From Austropuccinia psidii (Eukaryota; Basidiomycota; Pucciniomycetes; Pucciniales; Sphaerophragmiaceae), in NCBI GenBank assembly GCA_023105745.1, contig JALGQZ010000015.1, forward strand, positions 18,452,499 through 18,516,498: 64,000 bases of DNA, read 5' to 3'. The translations under genes were made by a program, and so were the position numbers. The notes beneath the pieces were generated by a model, which saw nothing but the letters and a program-made list of their open reading frames with translations, was not told where the DNA came from and made no database searches. Below, in pieces: positions 1-12,099 of this stretch (position 1 is the first letter of the stretch; every line of letters starts with the position of its first letter).

Positions 1-3000
1 ATTTGGAAAATTAGTTAGTTTCCTTTCAACTCCATGAAGAGATGTTTTGTGCTCATGCAAAGACCTGTTATACTTTCATGAAAGACTAAGAGCTCTAAAG
101 TCTCATATCTTAACATTTTTGTAAGAGGTTTCCACCTGCACTTCCATGTACAGTGGTGGTTTTATGAAGAAACTAGGAATTTGGACAGTTAACTGGGTGT
201 GTCCAAACACCCTGAGCAAACCCAAATGACCAGGACAAGACCTTTTATTCTTTCATGCATACATAATAATTTTGAATTGTCATTTCTCAACATTTTCTAA
301 GGATATTTCCCCTTTTTTTGCAGCATACATCAGTTGATATTAATGCAAAATTATGCCATTTGGAAAGATACATTATGGTTTTCCAATTCCCTTAAAATAT
401 CTGTTATTCTTTTTACAAATATCTACAGCACTCAGGAAGATTTATTCAATATTCAAAAATGGATGAATTCAATTAAAAACACATGAAACAGGATGATGTT
501 GCCATAGCTGAATTTCTACATAGGTTTTTGGATCTTGTCTATTCTCTGTGTCCTAATGCCACCATAAATAAGGCTCTAAATGATTTCAAAGGTCCCTTCT
601 GGGTCAATTATTGGATAGATCTGTACAATGGCTGGGACTTGCAGATAAAGTGGGTCTTTTTCATCACATATGAATGCCTGCATACTGTACTTTAAGAGAG
701 CTTGATTTCATTCTTTCACAGATGAGTGATTGTCCAAAAATGTATTGATTCATTACCAGAATTATCTGGTCAGTACTTGGTAGCTTTGAGGTATCCTCTG
801 ATATTTCTATTTCTTACACTAATTGAAATTGGAATAGTGAAAAATGAGATTTTATTGAGCTGAATGAGGTCCTTTTTTCCATATGACCTGATATATATTG
901 TTCCACTGGGCCAAAGATTTCATCCTGACTTCAGTTAATATAGCAAAGTAAGATATCAATTGAGAGTAAACCATTAAAAATTGCATTTCAAATGATGGGA
1001 AGATGGGCTTTATGTGGATGAAAATATTGACATACATTTGAACTCAAATTCATTTTTCAGAAAAGATAAAAAAAATGGTTTCAATTTGAAGTAATTACAC
1101 TGCAAAGAGGATTTTCATCAACAATGCCCCTACATTCAATAGGGAGATCTCTGCAAGGAGCTTATAATAGCCTCAATTGAATTTTTTCTATTTATATTTC
1201 AAATATAGATACATAACATGGAAATTGCAACAAGTAGGATTAACATGTTAATTAAATATTTGCAATATTGATTAATCTTTTTTTAGTAGACAAATGATAT
1301 CACCAATGCTATCTAAAAATAAATAGGAATTTTTCCAAAAAATGAGGTATTCTGATATAGTATGGTTGAATGAGTAACTGAGAATTATTCAGGGACATCA
1401 TTGGACCAATTTGACAAGATTTATAGCAACCTGATAGCACTAATCTGTGTGGTATAAATATGCATCAGGATATATATATCACATTTGAAAAATTGAGTCT
1501 CAAGTTGACTTGAGTGATTCTTTGGGCTTATTTAGGTTGACCATTTGGGAATTGCAGCCAATCTTACATTGTTAATTGATAAATAAACATGAGTTTGAGA
1601 TTGAAAAAATCTTGCAGTTACACTAAGTATATAAGTTTAAATACTCAGAAAAATTGTTCTATAAACTCAATTATTCATTGCTAAAATACAAATATTCTCC
1701 TAAGGAGTAAAACTGTAGATGCAATAAAAGCCCAGATGCTTGAGCTGTGATAATAACCAAAATCAAGTAAATATAAATTCTGTTAGTTCTAACAGTGACA
1801 CAGAAATGACCCAACTCTCCTTAATACCAATTAAAAAGTAATACAAATCCTACATATTGATAACTTATAATGACTTTCTGGAAAGTGACAGGAAATATTC
1901 TTGTCTTTATCTATCTTGAAATAAGTGGAACTCATTAAATTTTCTGGGATTTTCTTTTCAAAAAAGAAGGGAATGTGTTAATTGAGCAGCTCCTGGTTCA
2001 TTGACTTTGAAAAAATTGGTGGCTTTCTCTTTTGATTTTATCACAAAACTATATGCAAAAGTAAAGATTACTGATCATAAGAAAAGAATCTTATTTTTTT
2101 CATGATAATTCATTTGATTCCCTTTTTGCTCCAGCCTTTTGAAGATAACTCATGTACCTCTTGGAATAATGATCAATCAACTATTTATTATTATTTCAAA
2201 AAAACTAAGAGTAACAAAACAAAAAATTAATCCTTATATTCTCTATTCAATACCCAACCATGAAAAAAGAGGTGAACCCTGGGGTCAGGAGCTGCATTTC
2301 AAAGAGGGATTAAACATGAAATGAAAATGCTTTGAACATGAATCCCAACATGGAATAATTTATGAAGATCCATATTTGGCCCACCTTTTATGCTCTTACA
2401 AAGTTACTCAATTAAATGGGAACTTATAATAAGAATATTTTAGATTTTTGTTTTTACAAATAAAAATTACTCACATTTAATATTGAAAACTCCTGTATTA
2501 TGAATCAATCCTTCAGTATTAATTAATGCTTCATTATTAACTGCTCCAGTTTGCCTCATAATCATAAATTATTCAAAGCTATTTGTAGAAGAACATATAT
2601 CTTGGGGCTCACAAAGAAAGTCCTTTCCTAACACATGATATTTTCTACCCCAAATAAAGGTTACAAAACCTCCACTCACAAAACACCTGGCTCATTTTAT
2701 CAGAAATGGAAAATAAAAAAGGAAGTATTTCCAAGAAGAAATATATAACAGGCAGATTGATTCCTAAATGGAGATCCTGTACATTAATTTATTCCAAATT
2801 TCAACTGTAAAAAGGAAAATAATATGAATTTTAAGCCTAAAAGCCTGTTAAAAGGATTTGGTCAGTGTTTATTCATTATTATTATTCCTCAAAGAATAAA
2901 TTAAAACATGCATCCTGTGTCTTTGATATTCATGAAAATGAGTGAAAATAAAACTTTTAAATACTTAAATCCTGAATTGTATTTTTTGGAATTTCAAATC

Positions 3001-4835
3001 ATTTTCCTGCAGTTTTGGCATTTATCTTGTAAAATAACACATCAAAAAACTGTTGTTTCCAGATAATGTTTCATCCCCAATTTTGGAGGCCTTACTTTTA
3101 GAATAGGTTTTTCTGATCTTTGAAAGTACTTTTTGATACTTTTACCATTTAAATTTGTTGATTTATCCTTTAATTCACTTCCATTAGATATAATAATACA
3201 AGAAACTTATTTATAAATAATTCTTTTGAAAGATTTTGAATTACATCTAATTTTTTACCTGAGAAATATTAATTTTTGGTAATAATTCTTTAAACAAATT
3301 TGTTTAATTTAATGAATTCTGGAAGCTGAATTTAGGTAAGCATTTATCATCTTTTTACTCATAAATAAGCTCAAAAGATTTAATTGAAATAATCACAAGC
3401 TTGAAATATTACTGGACAATATTAAAGCATTTATTTTGAACCTAAAAAAATTTAGTGCTCCAAGATTTTCAAGAAAAATCATATCTATTGAATTTTGGAA
3501 TATAGAAACATACTTTGTAAAGCGCTTTAAGGATATATCTTAAGTAAAGTTTCTTGAAGGGCTTTGCAGTGGTTTTAAGCATATGCCATACCAATGTTAA
3601 ATTTAATATATTTTATGAATAGAAATTCTTGATATATCAGGTTTCTTTGGCATCAAAAGATATCAATGCATAGCTTTTCAAAAATTTGTCAAATTTTAAG
3701 GGTCATCAAATATTCAATATCAAATTTCCAGCATGACCAAATATTCAAAATTGAACTTAAGCTACCTTTGAATATTTGAAATTGAATGTTCAAAACCAAA
3801 TTTTGAATTCTGTTTTTGGGAATAATTAAAAACATCATTACATGAACACTTTCATTTATATATAATTAAATTAAATTGTTTCTCAGATGATACCATTCAT
3901 GTTACTTATGGAATTGTTGATGCTATTCATGTTACTTATGGAATTGTTTATGTCATTCATGCCATCTATGGCATTTTTCATGTAATTGTTGTGATTTATG
4001 TCATTTTAACAATTATTCAACCCAAGAAGTTTCACAAAAATATAGGCTTCTTGTTTTTGATTCTTAAGATTGAATTCATTTTTGGAAATGATGAGGAAAT
4101 TCATAAGTGGGCAGTTTATTAAAAGAAATTGGCAAAGAAATTTTCCAAAAGACAATACTAAAAAACCCAATGGAATAAATATGGGTAAACAAAATTGACA
4201 AATTCCTCAAAACATGAGGATTTTTTTTTAAAAAAGATATCACTTACATGTTCATACAAAAAATTGTGTTATCTTATATTCTCATTTACAAGCATAAATA
4301 TTCTATGGGAAAATTTATATAATCACATTATATATAGTTCATATAATAGCAAATGTTTAATATTATCATTCAATGATATTAAGCTAGACTGGATTAGAGT
4401 ATGGTCATTGTCATAAAAATTCAAAATGAAGAACTTTGGCCATATTGCAAAAAAATACACCTAACAAAAATTCAGGTTGCTACTATGAAAACCAAATTAT
4501 ATAAACACAAATATTCTCCACCATCATAATCTTGCAAACAGGGCAATCAAGCTGAAATATATGTGTCAATTATTGATTTCAAAAATAGAATTTGAACAGA
4601 AAGGATTATTTATTTCAAAAATATAATTATGAGTTTTTGACAGCAAATTATTATATCACTTAAATTGTAATTAAAACAATTTCCAAATAATGAACTTCTG
4701 ATTAATGGAATCAATCTAAAATGACTAATATAATAAGAAAAAATATTTCAATTTGCATAATTTTTGAATCAATTAAATTTTTTGTGATATAATTTCAAGA
4801 GAAAATAATTTGACAAATAAAAATAAAAAATCAAA
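1..4835. other. AT-rich region without a recognisable gene
   Basis: No open reading frame here exceeds about 75 codons, and none of the short ones shows a motif I recognise. The sequence is very AT-rich with many homopolymer runs. I found no CpG dinucleotide by eye up to about 3,520, where an isolated AGCGCT occurs. It is probably ancient, methylation-decayed transposon DNA, but nothing left is diagnostic. A short minisatellite at about 3.9 kb is listed separately. Confidence 0.6.
3895..3984. repeat. Three-unit 30-bp minisatellite
   Basis: Three consecutive units of 30 bp begin with ATTCATG. The first two share ATTCATGTTACTTATGGAAT almost perfectly; the third has diverged to a CATCTATGGCAT version. 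The repeat lies in gene-free DNA and codes for nothing visible. Confidence 0.8.
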
Positions 4836-5640
4836 TTATTGAAGATTATCATACCAAGCATGCATATTTTCATAAATCCCATTATTCAACCAAGATTGTA
4901 AACACATATTTGCCTCCACAGAATAACATGAAAGTGATGTGCACTTGTTAGTAATCAAGTTCCCAGCTTCGGAAAATACACGTTCACTAGCTGCTGAGGT
5001 TGCAGGTATTCCAAGGTAATCTCTTGCAATCTTGGATAATATTGGAAACCTATTTTTTTGGCTCTTCCACCATTCCAGAATGAATATTGAATAATGTGGT
5101 GAATCAGTTTGTAAATATTCAAGAATTTCATTAGTTTTGTTTTTTTGTTTGGACATTCTTTCTTCAAAAGGATGCAATTGCTTTAGAGTAGTCAAAACTG
5201 TTTCAGAAACTTGAGGCTCTTGTGAAAAGTTGATTGCATATTCAGCATATACTTCTTTGAGATGTTTGAGTGCTTCATCCTTTGATTGGATTGGCATCAC
5301 TGTTTCTTTCATCTTTTTGCAACAAATCATGCTGAGTGAACCATGTATGCTTCAATAGTGGGTCAAGAATCAAGCATATAACACAGAAATTTGATCTAAT
5401 ATTGTAATAGCTTTCAAGCTTTGAATATGCTTGATCAGCTTCATCAAATAGTTGGGATTCTCTTGAGACTTTGTTTTTGATTTTTTGGCATGTTTCAAGA
5501 AGGAGTTGGTACCAAGGCATTATTACTAACCCAAATGAAGGATAAGAATCACCTTGAACTTCATCAGTTTCAGTGGCAAAGACCTTGAGAAATTCAGATA
5601 TTTGTTGAAAAAAAAACTCCAGTCATCTTCCAAAATTATA
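4836..5640 (-). pseudogene. hAT-family transposase, C-terminal part, frameshifted
   Basis: The C-terminal reading (5330 down to 4836, 164 aa) contains the hAT dimerisation region. A W-W pair sits in ILEWWKSQ, followed by the block FPILSKIARDYLGIPATSA and then SERVFSEAG. This is the hallmark hATC (Dimer_Tnp_hAT) domain, placed after the RNase H-like core in these transposases. The part just upstream (5640-5275), with SYPSFGLVIMPWYQLLLE and LILDPLLKHTWF, is the region before the hATC domain in another frame, so there is a frameshift near 5,300-5,330. A run of nine T on the coding strand near 5,600 marks a second frame problem. The N-terminal BED finger and first catalytic residues are not visible, and no terminal inverted repeats were identified. 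Long dead. Confidence 0.85.
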
Positions 5641-5710
5641 TCCTGAATAGTTATAAAGGAATGGAGTGAGATTTATATTGCAGAAAGATAATCAGGCAGG
5701 GAGACATTTG

Positions 5711-8250
5711 CACTGGGGGGGTTTTGCTTGGACCTGCCTACAGGTCCCTTACAAAGATATTAGCTGAAGTATCCAATTTAACTCTCAATTAACTCATACT
5801 ATATCTCTATGTTTAACTCAAAGTTAACTCATTTTTAACTTCAGTCATATCTCCATATTCATCTCTAAATCATCTCCTTCTTAACTTGATTGATATCTTG
5901 GTATAATCTTACTCATTCTTTACTTAGCACTGGGGTGATTGGGGAGGGGTATTCCTATAGTCCTAAAGTAGTACTGTTACACATATTCCATTTAACCTAA
6001 AGCTAAGTATTTCAGATCTTTGAATTTTTCCCCACTTTGTCTCAAATATTGAGTCCATCTTCTTTCACCCTGTATATGGATTTAAATAAAAGATATGAAA
6101 GTTTCCATATCAATATGTTTTATTCAATAAATTATAATTTTTTGTTTAATCATATATAATGACATCAAAGGGACTTCAAGACCTTCAATTTTCCACAAGA
6201 AAAACATCCCACTATATAGCCTCTCAGGAAATCAGCTCTTTGATTCAGTTTATTATTTTTTTGTTTCAAATAATATAGCTTAAAGAAAAAATCATATTAA
6301 ATAGCTAATAATTATTATTGCAAAACATTTACACAGATTGAATACAAACAGTATAGTTTAATTTGAATTTGAACTTGAATTTTTCTTCTATTAAGACTTT
6401 ATTTTTTCACTTGGAATTTGTTTAAAATTTGACTTTGGATTTCCCAATCAAAAAATGGTTTGTCAATATTTAAATAAATTTAATTTTCTTCCTCTCTTAA
6501 GATATAACCTTCTAGAACTAAATGAATTTTTTTTTATCTATATAATACCATTTACTTAAGATTATAGATTTAATTGATAAGCAAATTGAATAAAAACCAA
6601 ATTATATTCAAATTTCTTTTGTTAAAATTCATACCTTATCATAATGTGACAAACATTCCAATATTTCTAATTCTTGTACTTTCAAGTTCTTGGAATTAAA
6701 GTGTTAAAATATAAGAAAAGCTAAACCCTCTCAAAATATTATATATAAATTCAGTATCAAAAATATTGATATATCAAAAAATTGATTATAAATCTTTCAA
6801 TAAAACAAATTAGGATTTCTCCCATTCAATATTCTCCTCAAAGTAAATTTTAATTCTGAATTTTCCTCCTTGAGTTGGTCTGAGGAGAACCTCTGTAACC
6901 TTTCAGTATCTACTGCATTTTAACTTCTTTTCAATCCTTAATATATATGTATGTTATATTCTGAATTAGTGTTTCCAATTAATTAACTTAATGAGCTCAA
7001 ATATACCCCATGAGGTTTCAAATTATTATAAGCCAATTAAGGTGATAATACATAAATATTTGAAAATTTGATGAGAAATGTTTAACATTACTAATAAGCT
7101 GATAAGAGTTTCTTTTTGGTTATTTTTTTTCTAATTAATCACAATTCAATCATAAATATAAGGCCTAACTTTCCTGTGGAAAATCCTTCACTCATTTCTT
7201 TACTAATTGAGTGAAATGTGAAAATTAAGTTTCATCCTCTTTTAAAATGATGATTACCAATCAAATTTAGAGTACACAAGCTTAAACTAATCTTTTTATT
7301 AATATACATATATATATATATAATAAATATAAACAGCATATCAGGTTTTTTTAAGTGTATTTTTCCTCAAATAAGATCAAAGGATATCCCAATGTTTTCC
7401 TTATCTCCAGGGTCCTTTTTTCATTATCATGAGAAAAACATGATAAAATGGCTTTGATAAAAACAGTGCTCTTGAGGTATAATTTTCAAGTAAATATCTT
7501 GAAGTAAAATGTCTAATATTTCAGTTTCTATTTTTTCCATTTTGTATACTTTCAGCTATTTTGATAGGTAAAAGATTAACTTAAAAATTTTTCAGAAAGA
7601 ATTATTGTTTGATTTGATCAAATAGAGAACTTAATTTATATTTTAAATGAAGAAAAATTTAAAATTAGAAATCAATAATCTTTTTTTAATATTTTATCTC
7701 TTTAGTTTCATGAAGTCAAGTTTTCAATGTATTGTGATGGTTTCTTTAAATATAAGTTTTTTGCAATAAATTGAATGATATATATAAAAAAATTCTTATA
7801 AAAATTGAAATTTAGTGCTCATTTCTTTATTTTTTCTAATCATTGTTTGTTCTTCTATTTTTTTGGAAAAGAATTTATATAAATACATAATATACAAAAA
7901 ATAAATTAGTATATTGTGGTTTTATTTTTCCTATATTGTAGCTAGTTTTATTTATTTTTTTCTCTATCCCTTATTTATTTATCCTCCCCTTTGTATGCTT
8001 TGTTATCTTTTGTTTACCAAGATTTTCTGTGGTAAGATTGTGAATCAAATATTCTATTTATTGCTTTTAGTTATATATTTATTTATTATTAGTGCTCTAC
8101 CCTTTATGCACATTTCTCACCTTGTTTACTATTTTTTTGTATCAATCTATTCTAATTAATAAGTTAATACTTTAGTTTTATGCATTTAATTTATCAGAAT
8201 GAATGTCTAAAATTGCACCTCAAAGTAACTTTTCTTCATAAATATGGTAA
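5711..8250 (+). repeat. Diverged interspersed repeat, copy R1
   Basis: This stretch aligns collinearly and in the same orientation with 46,210-48,330 (R2). Shared blocks include ACTTCAGTCATATCTCCA, CTAAAGTAGTACTGT, CAGCTCTTTGAT, ACTTGGAATTTGT and GGAGAACCT. Identity looks like 65-70% by eye over about 2 kb, fading near the right end. Both copies begin with CAC, a run of G, and then a motif close to ACCTGCCTACAGGTCCCTTA, which also occurs at 32.93-32.97 kb in reverse and near 58.57 kb. No coding capacity is visible; the 81-codon ORF at 7,914 is AT-rich noise. It is probably the remains of a large element with terminal inverted repeats, family unknown. Confidence 0.65.
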
Positions 8251-8967
8251 GACTTCTTGCTAAAGTAAGAGAGTTATTACCATGTAAAAAGATCAAAGTT
8301 CAACTTTAATGCATCAAATATATATTAAAATACCCAGTTGAACCAGGAACTCTCAAAAGACAAAAATACAAAATCTATATAATTGGCATGACAAGCCTGA
8401 TTTTTGAAAGAGGAAAGGTCCCTGTCATCATTTTGAGCTTAAAAAAAATTCAATCCTTAGGACCAGAAATTTCTATCCTGTTTGTACTCATTATCTTTTT
8501 CAACTTTAGCAATATTCCTGGCATTTTGATTGATATACTCTAAGCCTGTAGTCTACATTAATTAGAATTCATTTGTGTGAGATATTCTAAAATGGTGCCA
8601 CAGTAAAAAAATACATTATGCTGATGTCAAACTGAAATTTCTATAGAAGCCCTATCTGATTTCCAAAGGTGTATCTCATCTTCAAAACTAAAGCCAATTT
8701 AAACTTCAAATGGTTTGCCTGCCTCCAAGTGCCTCTGTTGGTCTAATGGGTTCCTCTCAAACCAGTTCATAAGATATAATAATTGCAAACTATTGTGCTT
8801 CTAGTATGAAAAATTGTCAGATGCTAGACTTTTCTTTTAGTGCATACAAATCAAGTACATGTAAATTTGCGATGAAGTGAAAGTTGATTGAAACCACTCT
8901 TCTCTTTCTATTAATTGCTAATTTTAATATTGTGATATGGTTTTCCACAAAAGATGTTATCAATAAT
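8251..8967. other. Intergenic, nothing recognised
   Basis: AT-rich DNA between repeat R1 and the SRP receptor pseudogene. No ORF, repeat or signal that I can support. Confidence 0.5.
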
Positions 8968-11275
8968 TTAATTTCTCATTAATGCTTTGACAATATGATT
9001 AATGTGTAAGGTTTTTAAATCAGTATAAGTTTGTCCAGTTCCTACAAACAAGATTGGTTTACCAATGACATAAGTAAGTCATTGACAAAACCACCCCACT
9101 TTATCATCAATAGTATCAAACCTAAAAGGCAATCATTTTATCAATAAACAGTTAGTTTTTAAATCTTTCCTTATTTGACAGACAAAATAAAACAAAAAAG
9201 AGTCAAGTGCCAAATCATCAACTGAACTTGGTTACAATGATCCTGTCAATTGGCTCCACTGAAATCTTTCAAAGATTTGTCAACTTTACTCAATTGGTGT
9301 ACCACCTCATTTCCTACTGAGACTTCTCCTACAAAAACAATTTTATCCAGCTGGTTCACACTAACAAGCTGATTGAAATAAGGTGATAGAATGAGAAATC
9401 TCCTGGTTTGTGAAAAGAGCACTAGAAGACCTAACCTTTCCAATTGCTCTCATTAAAGGTTTGCTATCTTGCATTGTTCCAGCTGTGTCAACAAGTACAA
9501 CATCAAATGCATTATCCTTAGCTTGGTTTTCATCAGTCATACATTCATGTATCCTTACTAGCATTTATAATACTGATGAGCTGATAGAGAATTCACTCAC
9601 CATATTGAATAGCAGCTTTTGCAATACCTGCTGCATCTTTACCATATCCTTTTTTTGTATAATTCAATTTACATTTATTTTCCCCTGTCTTGGTTTGGAT
9701 ATTGGTGTATTGCTCATCCATTACACCACCTAGCTTTCTCAGATTACCTACATGCACCCTCAGCTGTTTGACTGCTCTTGATTGAAATGTGTCACAAGCA
9801 GCAACCAAAGCATGCAACTGGTTTTGTAATAACCAAAATGCAACTTTGGATAAATTGGTGGATTTTCCCACACCGTTGACACCAGCAAAGGTCATGACAT
9901 ACGGTGCCATTGGGCCATTGGCCTGTGCCAAATATGTGCGTTGTTGTTGTTGCTTGTGTTGAATTTCCATCATAATATCAACATTAGAATGTGGGGTCAA
10001 AATCTTTGTCAAGCTAGGTTTTAAGCTTTCATAAATAAACCTTTTGAGCAAGTCAGACTTAGGAGTTAACTTTTTCCAAGTAAGCCAAAGATATCACCTT
10101 GGAAAAAAAATACTTGTCTAATTGTTTGTTTTGAAGGTTTTCTCTTCCTTTGTCATAATCAGCAACTTCATACAGCCCTTTCTAATTCTGACTACTGACT
10201 GAAGCTAAATCAATAAGAGCAGAATCTTGACCTGATGAGGTTTGATCATTGAAACTTTCACTAAAATCATACTTGGCAATATCCTGAGCTGTAAGCTTTC
10301 CATCCGTCCATTTTTGAGATTCTTTTTTGCCTATAGAAGGCTTTATAGGCGGAAAAGAGTCACTTTTGGTACCTGATCATGATCTAGCGCAACTGTTTGC
10401 CAGTGATCCATTTAAAGACGGTTTTTTTTCTTCCTGGCTTTCAAAGCAGCAATGTTCTTAGCAATGATTTAGGCATCAGTGGCAGTTGTGAGAGCAGTGT
10501 CTTTGGCTTTGATAGCAAGAGGGCAGATTAAGACCATCAGCTCATGTTTCCAAACAACCAACATTGTCAAGATTTCATAGATTATGAAATCATATTGACT
10601 CACTTTCAGTTTCAGATGTTGATTGATAGGAAATCTGCTTCTTGCTGGCAGCTTTTTCAAGCTCAATGACCTTTTGCAAACCACCACCATGCCTTCGACT
10701 GGACATTCTTTCAACATCTTTTAAGAGTTGATTGAAGCTGTGATCCCAGCCAGTGAATAAAGCCTTGAAGCCTCCTTGCAATGAATTTTCAGGAACAATC
10801 CAAGATTTCAGATAGGTGTCTAAGGCTGGTGTATAAAGAGAGATGAAAAGAGATTTGATTGATTCCAATAAATCAGAAATATAACTTAACTGTAAGATGC
10901 TTTGATAAGCTTCCTAAAAAATGAAATAAGATGTTTTGTACAATTAAGAAAGTCACAACAAATTTGATGGAGCGCCTTTGATGTAAGCTTGAGTAAAAAA
11001 GAAGTAACATTGGAAGACATACGACAAAGACCAAGCCAAACTCATTTGACAAGTTCCATTGCAATGAACAACTACCCACTTGAATCTCTTGAAGATGATG
11101 TTCATTGGCATGTCCATCTGACCTTTCTTCAATCAGCTCAAACCTGATTGTACTCCAAGTCGGCAGAGGGGTTGGAACAAATGATTTGGACCATAATACC
11201 AATCCGCCTAAGAATCAAAATGATTTTTGTATATGTATGTTTTTGATCAGTTTTCATTCTGAGATGAAATTGCTC
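8968..11275 (-). pseudogene. SRP receptor alpha subunit (SR-alpha), intron-containing, disrupted
   Basis: SR-alpha is the ER-membrane GTPase that docks the signal recognition particle. Reading leftwards, the N-terminal SRX domain is present (LVLWSKSFVPTP, EERS, LSNEFGLVFV). A 109-bp intron (11,022 to 10,914, GTATGT...TTTTTTAG) then joins to EAYQSILQLSYISDLLESI. The charged linker follows (IIAKNIAALKARKK). The NG GTPase domain has G1 as GVNGVGKSTNLSKV, DTF at G2, DTAG at G3, LDKIVFVGE, and near the C-terminus FDTIDDKVG, KPILFVGTGQTYTDL and a stop at 8,968-8,970. Two further introns fit at about 9,558-9,600 and 9,369-9,435. Lesions: TAA before IIAKNIAALK; frameshifts after ARKKK and after DDKVG; extra stops in the linker; no clean donor behind a possible first exon near 11,290. 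Gene order is otherwise complete. Retained introns show it is not a retrocopy. Confidence 0.85.
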
Positions 11276-11461
11276 TGATGAAAAAATTGACATCTTTTGA
11301 AGGCCATTTTAAGAAAGATGGATTTGAACTTGATTGACCTCGATGAAAGATATGAACGTGGTCCAATATGACATCAACAGGAACTTGTTCTTGATTGTCG
11401 TTTGCCCTAATTCTTTGTTCCAACTGAGGGCAAGTCTTGATGGATTGACGGCCTGATCTGC

Positions 11462-11705
11462 GATCAAAAGCAAAAGATTGATCTAGCCAAGCTTAAAGCT
11501 ATACTCACCCAAATAATTACTATTGAGGAACTTGTTGGCATCACAATTCTATTCTCTGAAAAGACAGGAACAATGACTACTGTTAAGCTTACTATTGATA
11601 AGGGAACAGCCAAGACATATGCTGAATATGGTTTTGATGATGTTTGCTTGCTAGCAGCTCATGCTTCACTCACTGAAGAAAGAGCTTGCTGTTGTTGTTT
11701 TTAAA
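11462..11705 (+). pseudogene. Plasma-membrane H+-ATPase (P-type, PMA1-like) fragment with altered phosphorylation site
   Basis: About 80 codons match the stretch around the phosphorylation motif of fungal P3-type proton pumps: KLKAILTQIITIEELVGITI, then SEKTGTMTT, then KLTIDKGTAKTY and DDVCLLAAHAS. In this family the motif is DKTGTLT and its Asp is phosphorylated in every cycle; here the codon at 11,558-11,560 is GAA (Glu), so the pump reaction would be lost. Nothing upstream or downstream continues the gene, and the frame ends in a Cys-rich tail and TAA. It lies on the strand opposite to the neighbouring pseudogenes. This is an isolated gene fragment, perhaps captured or left by rearrangement. 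Confidence 0.85.
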
Positions 11706-11744
11706 AAAAGAAAGATGGCATGAATAATTTCAATCAATGATAAA

Positions 11745-12060
11745 GTTTAATTTATAAAACATACTAAAAGATCTTAATCAGATTGAGAAAGGGTATGATT
11801 TTGTTGAAGTGAATGTTGAGAGGTTTCAGTAGTTTGATGTTGTGATTGTAAGGGTTGAGATTATTAAGAAAGATTTTGAGGTATTGTACCAGACATGATA
11901 GCCTTTTGCAGGATTAATTGAAGGTGTTCAATTCCACCTGTATGGTTACTAAACATTTGTTTCATTTTAGTTGCTAATTGAGTGTAAGCTGCACAAGCAG
12001 TTGACATTTCAGTTTCACTTTAGGTTTGTTCTTCAGCTGACATTGGTCTTGAGGATGATT
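11745..12060 (-). pseudogene. Gln-rich reading frame remnant
   Basis: A minus-strand frame reads SAEEQT, a stop, then SETEMSTACAAYTQLATKM and HTGGIEHLQLILQKAIMSG, then a Gln/His/Ser-rich tail with SQPLQSQH. A similar tail (SQPLKSQH) occurs on the same strand at about 56.3-56.4 kb, downstream of the TET-like gene of copy B. It may therefore be a further gene of that element family. Three stops interrupt it. I do not recognise the protein. Confidence 0.35.
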
Positions 12061-12099
12061 GAAAATCAGTTGGAATGATAATCTCATGGCAACATAGAA

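Noticed and set aside
483..695. 70-codon plus-strand ORF near the left edge
   Set aside because: No motif, no codon bias, no repeat partner; typical length for chance ORFs in this window.
3690..3810. Inverted AAATATTC/GAATATTT pattern
   Set aside because: Imperfect and expected by chance in DNA of this composition; no partner elsewhere.
7914..8159. 81-codon hydrophobic plus-strand ORF
   Set aside because: Phe/Ile/Leu/Tyr-rich reading expected from T-rich DNA inside repeat R1, and not conserved in R2.
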